NCBI GenBank assembly: GCA_947461805.1
Contig: CANHMJ010000003.1
Location: forward strand, 1-27,713
Source of the DNA: Burkholderiaceae bacterium
GTDB taxonomy: Bacteria > Pseudomonadota > Gammaproteobacteria > Burkholderiales > Burkholderiaceae
Direction of reading: 5' to 3'
DNA: 27,713 bases
The position numbers and the translations under genes are program-made. Position 1 is the first letter of the stretch; each line of letters begins with the position of its first letter. The notes beneath the pieces are model-generated. The model was not told the DNA's origin, searched no databases, and was given only the letters and a program-made list of their open reading frames with translations. Shown here piece after piece: positions 23,550 through 27,713 of this stretch.

Positions 23550-25088
23550 AGGTTTAACTAAGTCCAATAACTTTAAACGCTGCACCTTTCCAGATGGCCC
23601 TCTAGGAAGATCGTCCATAAACAGAATCAGCTTGGGCGTCCGGAGCTTACCTAGCTTATCAAGACAGAATTGACGCATCTCCGATTCAGAGCAAGTCTTG
23701 CCTTCTTTTAGAATGATGCAAACCATTATTTCTTGACCGTAGTTTGCATCTGGTATTCCAACCGATGCCGCATCTAAGACTGCGGGGTGCTTCAAAACCA
23801 CCTCATCAATTTCACGCGGCGCAATGTTTTCGCCGCCCTTAATAATCAATTCTTTCAGTCTGCCGGTAATGAAATAAAAACCATCGGGATCTCGCATACC
23901 CAGGTCACCTGTTTTCATCCAGCCATCTGCATCAAATGCCTTCTTGGTTTCGGTTTCGCCTTTGTAATACGCCTGTAATACGTTTTCACCTTTGAGGCAA
24001 ATTTCCCCAGAAACCAGATCAGATACTGGGTTTCCAGAATCATCCACAATCTTTGCTGTGACTCCACAGGGAAGTCCAGGGCTACCAAAGCGCCTACGCT
24101 CATCGTGTGGATTACAAAACACAATAGAGCAGGTTTCCGTCATGCCCATTGCTTCGATTACAGGCATTCCAAATAAAGCCTCAAACTCACGATGGTGCTC
24201 AGGTGGCAATGGGGCAGATGCTGAGCGGCCAAAACGAATATGTTTAAGCTGTGCTATGTCGGGCTTACTGGCACCACTTTTCGCAGCATTAATTAAATAC
24301 GCAATGATGGTAGGGACCATATTGATCCAGGTGCAACGATATTGAATCGCTATTTTCCACCAGGTCGAGACCGAAAAATGATGGGGGGCCACAATCGACC
24401 CGCCAGAAAAGAATGGCGTTATGGTTGAAATGACTTGTCCGTTGATATGGTAGATCGGGAGCGAGCTCAGGACAATGTCCGCCGGTGTGAGCTGATGCCA
24501 TTCGCTAATCGACTTGGCTGCATGCAATAAATTTCGATGCGTTAGTATCACACCCTTTGGCGTGCCAGTAGTGCCCGAGGTGTACATTAATAAAGCGGGA
24601 TTATTGGGATCAATTTGCGGCAAGGGCAAGCGAGCCGATTGCAGAAACGGTCCAGATTCAGCATCCGGATCCAATTCCACCAATGCAAAGGCACGCTGGG
24701 TTTTTTTCAATGCCGCAAATAAGTTCTGCTTATTCTCTGGGGCATAAAACAATACCTCAATATCGCTATGGTCTAACACCCAAGCCAGCTGATCTACTGG
24801 CGCCGACAGGTTCAGTGGTGTCACTACTCGACCGCAAACCATCGTAGCTATAAAAACCGTTGTGGTCTGACGTCCATTGTGCATAAATATGCCCACATGG
24901 CCATTGGTGCTAATCTGGTGCTCCTTCAGCCAGCCCATAAAATGCTCAGCCTCTAAAGCCATCTGCCCATACGTTAGTTTTTGAGCGGTCTCCGGAGCAA
25001 ACAACAAGACATGATCGGGCTGCTGCTTAGCCCATTTGCCTAAAACATGCGCAATGCTAGCGCCAGTGATATCCAATGTGTCCGCCAT
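23544..25088 (-). CDS. AMP-forming acyl-CoA synthetase (SauT-like)
   Basis: A 514-residue ANL-superfamily ligase that activates a carboxylic acid with ATP and CoA. The P-loop LMYTSGTTGTPKG is near 174-186, MGMTETCSIVF forms the A5 region, the hinge TGDLG-x(9)-TGRLKELIIKGGENIAP is present, and the catalytic lysine lies in PSGKVQR near the C-terminus. The frame opens at 25187, but the Met at 25088 gives the family N-terminus and places the gene 31 bases after the aldehyde dehydrogenase; no good Shine-Dalgarno precedes it. The pairing with an acylating aldehyde dehydrogenase resembles sulfoacetate-CoA ligase SauT with SauS. Substrate assignment is inference; other short acids are possible. Confidence 0.87.
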   Translation of the reverse strand: MADTLDITGASIAHVLGKWAKQQPDHVLLFAPETAQKLTYGQMALEAEHFMGWLKEHQISTNGHVGIFMHNGRQTTTVFIATMVCGRVVTPLNLSAPVDQLAWVLDHSDIEVLFYAPENKQNLFAALKKTQRAFALVELDPDAESGPFLQSARLPLPQIDPNNPALLMYTSGTTGTPKGVILTHRNLLHAAKSISEWHQLTPADIVLSSLPIYHINGQVISTITPFFSGGSIVAPHHFSVSTWWKIAIQYRCTWINMVPTIIAYLINAAKSGASKPDIAQLKHIRFGRSASAPLPPEHHREFEALFGMPVIEAMGMTETCSIVFCNPHDERRRFGSPGLPCGVTAKIVDDSGNPVSDLVSGEICLKGENVLQAYYKGETETKKAFDADGWMKTGDLGMRDPDGFYFITGRLKELIIKGGENIAPREIDEVVLKHPAVLDAASVGIPDANYGQEIMVCIILKEGKTCSESEMRQFCLDKLGKLRTPKLILFMDDLPRGPSGKVQRLKLLDLVKPK

Positions 25089-25119
25089 AATGAAAAAAGA
25101 AGTGGGTACTAAAGAAACC

Positions 25120-26526
25120 TTAGGACTTAGGGTGCTGACTAAAATAATTGGCCAGCAAGCTCTCAACCTCGGGCACTTTTTCAGCAATGGGCCGTACTAC
25201 ACGAGTAGTGTTGAGATAGTGGCGATAGTTCATGTTGTCGGAGAAGTTATTTTTACCCCACGTACCACAGCCCATCGACAAGGAAAATGGGAGCCCATTT
25301 TCAAAGCTACCGCCTGTAGCAATGGCATGCGCTTGGTTCACAATAACCCGCGCAACCGGTAAATCACGGGCCAAATCAGCAGCCCTTTCTTCCATGACCG
25401 ATCCGCTGCTTGCCGTGTGCAATCCAACGGAATGCCCAGCGCCTTGATAGGCATAAACCTGTGCAACCAGTTGCTTGGCTGCCTGAAAATTGGCTGCTCG
25501 CCAAACTGTCAAAATAGGACTGAGCTTTTCGCCTGAAAAAGGCGCGCTTGGGCCAAACCCGGTCTCTTCGACCATAAAAAAGCGTGCAGTGCTAGCTTTG
25601 GGATGTTGCAATTTAGCGCGCTCCGCAATCACAGCAGGAGACTGCGCTGTCAACGTGGAAGTCAATTTTCCGCCGCTAAACATCACGTCGTGAAGGCGTT
25701 GCTTATCAGCGGCATCCAAGAGCACGCCTCCAGCACGCTCTAACGCATCAATCGCAGAGTCGTAAATAGCATCGAGTAAAACAGCGCCATTTTCACTCGA
25801 ACAGCTTGTGGCGTTATCAAACGTTTTCGATTGGGTAATTTTTTGTGCAGCCATGTCCAAGTTAGCAGCCTCGTCAATGATCGCAAGGACATTACCAGCA
25901 CCTACCCCAAATGCAGGCGTTCCACTTGTGTATGCAGAACGAATATTGGCTTGAGAGCCAGTAGCGACCACCAAGTCAGCTAGCCGCATGAGTTCATGGG
26001 TTGCATCTTTTGTAATCGGATCTGGGAGCATTTGTACTAAATCCCGCGGCGCTTTCACTAGGTCCAGCTGGGCATGTACAAATTCCAATAAACGGCAACA
26101 CGTTGATTGCCCTTTGGGGGATGGGGCAACCACGACTGCATTGCGGCACTTAAGTGCATTCAAAATTTTATTGATTGGCGTTGCGCCCGGATTGGTTGAG
26201 GGCGTAATGGCAGCCACCACCCCTACTGGCCTTGCATACTCCGTAATTCCAGTTGCGGGATCGTGAGAAACAACGCCAACTGTTTTGGCATTTTGCAAAT
26301 CCCGAACCAAGCCCAGCGTTTTACGAAAATTCTTTTTAAACTTATCCGCTGCATCACCAAGCCCCGTGTCACGGACCGCCAACTCAGCTAACTCGGTATT
26401 TCTGCCTGGCTCAAGAATCGCCCAAGCCACGGCAGAAACCACCAAATCCACTTGTTCCTGTGTATAAGACTCGTATTCTGCTTGAGCAACACGAGCACGC
26501 TTAATAATGCTTTCAACTTCTGACAT
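25120..26526 (-). CDS. CoA-acylating aldehyde dehydrogenase (SauS-like)
   Basis: A 468-residue enzyme interconverting an acyl-CoA and an aldehyde with NAD(P)H. Family evidence: ITPSTNPGATPINKIL near 108-122, VVVAPSPKGQ, the nucleophile C242 in the NATSCSSENG motif characteristic of acylating (EutE/PduP/AdhE-like) rather than hydrolytic enzymes, and the C-terminal CGTWGKNNFSDNMNYRHYLN segment, which is close to sulfoacetaldehyde dehydrogenase (acylating) SauS as remembered. In a Sau pathway it would reduce sulfoacetyl-CoA from the adjacent ligase to sulfoacetaldehyde for Xsc. No xsc or pta gene is in the window. It lies between a Bug receptor and the ligase on the same strand. Confidence 0.89.
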   Translation of the reverse strand: MSEVESIIKRARVAQAEYESYTQEQVDLVVSAVAWAILEPGRNTELAELAVRDTGLGDAADKFKKNFRKTLGLVRDLQNAKTVGVVSHDPATGITEYARPVGVVAAITPSTNPGATPINKILNALKCRNAVVVAPSPKGQSTCCRLLEFVHAQLDLVKAPRDLVQMLPDPITKDATHELMRLADLVVATGSQANIRSAYTSGTPAFGVGAGNVLAIIDEAANLDMAAQKITQSKTFDNATSCSSENGAVLLDAIYDSAIDALERAGGVLLDAADKQRLHDVMFSGGKLTSTLTAQSPAVIAERAKLQHPKASTARFFMVEETGFGPSAPFSGEKLSPILTVWRAANFQAAKQLVAQVYAYQGAGHSVGLHTASSGSVMEERAADLARDLPVARVIVNQAHAIATGGSFENGLPFSLSMGCGTWGKNNFSDNMNYRHYLNTTRVVRPIAEKVPEVESLLANYFSQHPKS

Positions 26527-26567
26527 AGGATCTTTACTGAATGTTTAAAGAATTTTTTACTACGCTA

Positions 26568-27551
26568 TTAGTCAACCTTAATATTGGCTGACTTCACAAC
26601 CTGTTTCCACTTGGCGATTTCTTTTTTAACAACGCCCGATAATTGAGCGGGTGTATCACCGACTGCTTCAGCGCCTTGGCCCAATAACTTCTCTTTTACG
26701 TCAGGTTGGGCAAGTACATTCACGGCCGCCTTATTAATCCGATCAATAATTGCCTGTGGCGTTTTGGCTGGTACAAACATTGCATACCAAGAGTCCACTT
26801 CAAAACCCTTAAAGCCAGATTCAACCATGGTGGGCACATCTGGGAACACGGCAGACCGCTTTACCGTTGAAACGGCCAGCGCTCTTAATTTTCCTGCTTT
26901 CACAAACTGTGCGGCTGCGGGGATTGAAACCCAGAGCAAGGGAACCTGACCCGCCATAACGTCCGTTACTGCAGGACCGCCTCCCCGGTAAGGGATATGC
27001 GTCATATCGACTCCCGCATCACTTGCCATCATTGCGCCTGCTAAGTGCCCTGGCGATCCATTTCCGACCGATGCATATGAAATGCTGCCTGGCTTTGCTT
27101 TCGCCATTTCAATGACTTCTTTTACCGTCTTCGCAGGGAAATTTGGGTTCGCAACCAAGATTTGAGGTAATGAGGCAACGGTGACTACTGAAGAAAAGTC
27201 TTTTTCAGTATCAAAGGGTAGCTTTGGGTAGATGGCCGGGTTGATCGTGTGCGAAGAGAGTGTAAAAAGAACGGTATAGCCATCAGAAGGCGACTGGGCT
27301 GCCAATGCCGAACCAATTGACCCGCCGGCACCGCCGCGGTTATCAATAATGACTTGCTGCCCCAGCTCTTTTGCCAACGGTTCTTGCACGATCCGCGCAA
27401 TGACATCCGTTCCCCCGCCTGGTGGATAAGGGACGATAAGCTTAATCGGCTTGGTTGGCCACGACTGTGCGTTTGCTAGGCCCGCAATTGAAACTCCAGA
27501 GAGGCATACCAGCGCACCAGATAGCCATTTCTTCATTTTTAACTTAGTCAT
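26568..27551 (-). CDS. Bug/TctC family tripartite tricarboxylate receptor, copy 3
   Basis: A 327-residue periplasmic receptor, first gene of the SauS/SauT-like operon. The signal peptide is cleaved near LANA-Q. Mature motifs are WPTKPIKLIVPYPPGGGTD, IIDNRGGAGGSIGS and HIPYRGGGPAVTD, the classical Bug pattern. An upstream ATG at 27563 is in frame, but the ATG at 27551 has GGGGG five bases before it and is preferred; 27536 is a third possibility. The receptor presumably captures the acid activated by the ligase, with TctA/TctB supplied from elsewhere. The stop is 41 bases before the dehydrogenase start. Confidence 0.91.
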   Translation of the reverse strand: MTKLKMKKWLSGALVCLSGVSIAGLANAQSWPTKPIKLIVPYPPGGGTDVIARIVQEPLAKELGQQVIIDNRGGAGGSIGSALAAQSPSDGYTVLFTLSSHTINPAIYPKLPFDTEKDFSSVVTVASLPQILVANPNFPAKTVKEVIEMAKAKPGSISYASVGNGSPGHLAGAMMASDAGVDMTHIPYRGGGPAVTDVMAGQVPLLWVSIPAAAQFVKAGKLRALAVSTVKRSAVFPDVPTMVESGFKGFEVDSWYAMFVPAKTPQAIIDRINKAAVNVLAQPDVKEKLLGQGAEAVGDTPAQLSGVVKKEIAKWKQVVKSANIKVD

Positions 27552-27563
27552 ATAAACCCCCAT

Positions 27564-27713
27564 AGGAAATTATGTTTTGTCTCCAAGTCAAACCATACCT
27601 TATTCAGCTATCCTGAACAAGTTGTTTCGTATAAGTAAAAACACTAATCATTTTTTACTATAAAATCAATTTGTTCCATTAAAATGAACAAATTATATTG
27701 TTTTGTGAGATTA
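27564..27713 (-). promoter_or_regulatory. Promoter/operator region upstream of the Bug-SauS-SauT-like operon
   Basis: This AT-rich 150-base stretch to the window edge holds no supportable gene. It carries an 11-base palindrome AACAAGTTGTT at 27616-27626 and a larger inverted repeat, AATTTGTTC (27668-27676) with GAACAAATT (27686-27694), perfect 9-bp arms separated by 9 bases. Both share the GAACAA/TTGTTC half-site, and a third TTGTTTTG occurs at 27698-27705. This is what a dimeric regulator binding site looks like. The regulator is unknown and may lie beyond the edge. Confidence 0.6.

Noticed and set aside
25089..25187. Longer ligase start at 25187, adding 33 residues
   Set aside because: The extension overlaps the end of the aldehyde dehydrogenase gene and does not resemble the family N-terminus; Met at 25088 does.
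1..27713. CRISPR array, tRNA genes, insertion sequences or phage genes
   Set aside because: No regularly spaced repeats, cloverleaf-like segments, transposase or integrase motifs, or terminal inverted repeats were seen on reading both strands.

Overview
The window looks like a chromosomal segment of a betaproteobacterium. The likely group is Burkholderiaceae, plausibly a Polynucleobacter-like freshwater lineage. This is inferred from moderate base composition, the lolDE / rpfE-type / recJ / prfB / lysS order, and three periplasmic Bug (TctC-type) receptors, a family greatly expanded in Burkholderiales. No rRNA, tRNA, CRISPR array, insertion sequence or phage gene was seen, and no gene-free stretch exceeds about 150 bases.

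Left block, 1-7505, is housekeeping. On the minus strand lie the start of lolD and a complete lolC/E permease (lipoprotein release). On the plus strand run an RpfE-type protein, recJ (ssDNA exonuclease), prfB (release factor 2 with an intact +1 programmed frameshift), lysS and a YggT membrane protein. A terminator-like hairpin at 7516-7541 marks the change to accessory content.

Middle block, 7547-16558, is mostly catabolic and transport genes. On the plus strand are a mandelate racemase/enolase-superfamily enzyme and a Bug receptor, ended by a clear terminator. On the minus strand are a TauD/TfdA-type dioxygenase, a second Bug receptor, a ferredoxin-NADP reductase, and a tightly coupled SsuA-SsuC-SsuB-like ABC importer whose last gene is a TauE/SafE-type exporter.

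Right block, 16673-27713, is the most unusual. From one intergenic region (18808-18925) two operons diverge. To the left runs an AccB-like biotin carrier with a basic N-terminal tail, overlapping by 4 nt a PycB/OadA-like carboxyltransferase. To the right run an IclR regulator, a beta-keto acid cleavage enzyme (BKACE), a GMC flavoprotein dehydrogenase and a SulP anion transporter lacking its STAS domain. No biotin carboxylase and no OadB/OadG is encoded in the window. Convergent with this is a Bug receptor - acylating aldehyde dehydrogenase (SauS-like) - acyl-CoA ligase (SauT-like) operon, preceded by a cluster of GAACAA/TTGTTC half-sites.

Working hypothesis (inference): the divergent cluster is a carboxylation-dependent route for secondary alcohols or ketones. 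The GMC enzyme would make a ketone, the biotin carrier and carboxyltransferase would add CO2 to give a beta-keto acid, and BKACE would exchange it with acetyl-CoA to give acetoacetate plus an acyl-CoA. The SulP protein could bring in bicarbonate or the substrate. A competing reading is organosulfonate metabolism, because SauS/SauT-like, IclR + GMC (IseR/IseJ-like), SsuABC-like, TauE-like and TauD-like families all occur here. No diagnostic C-S lyase such as Xsc is visible.
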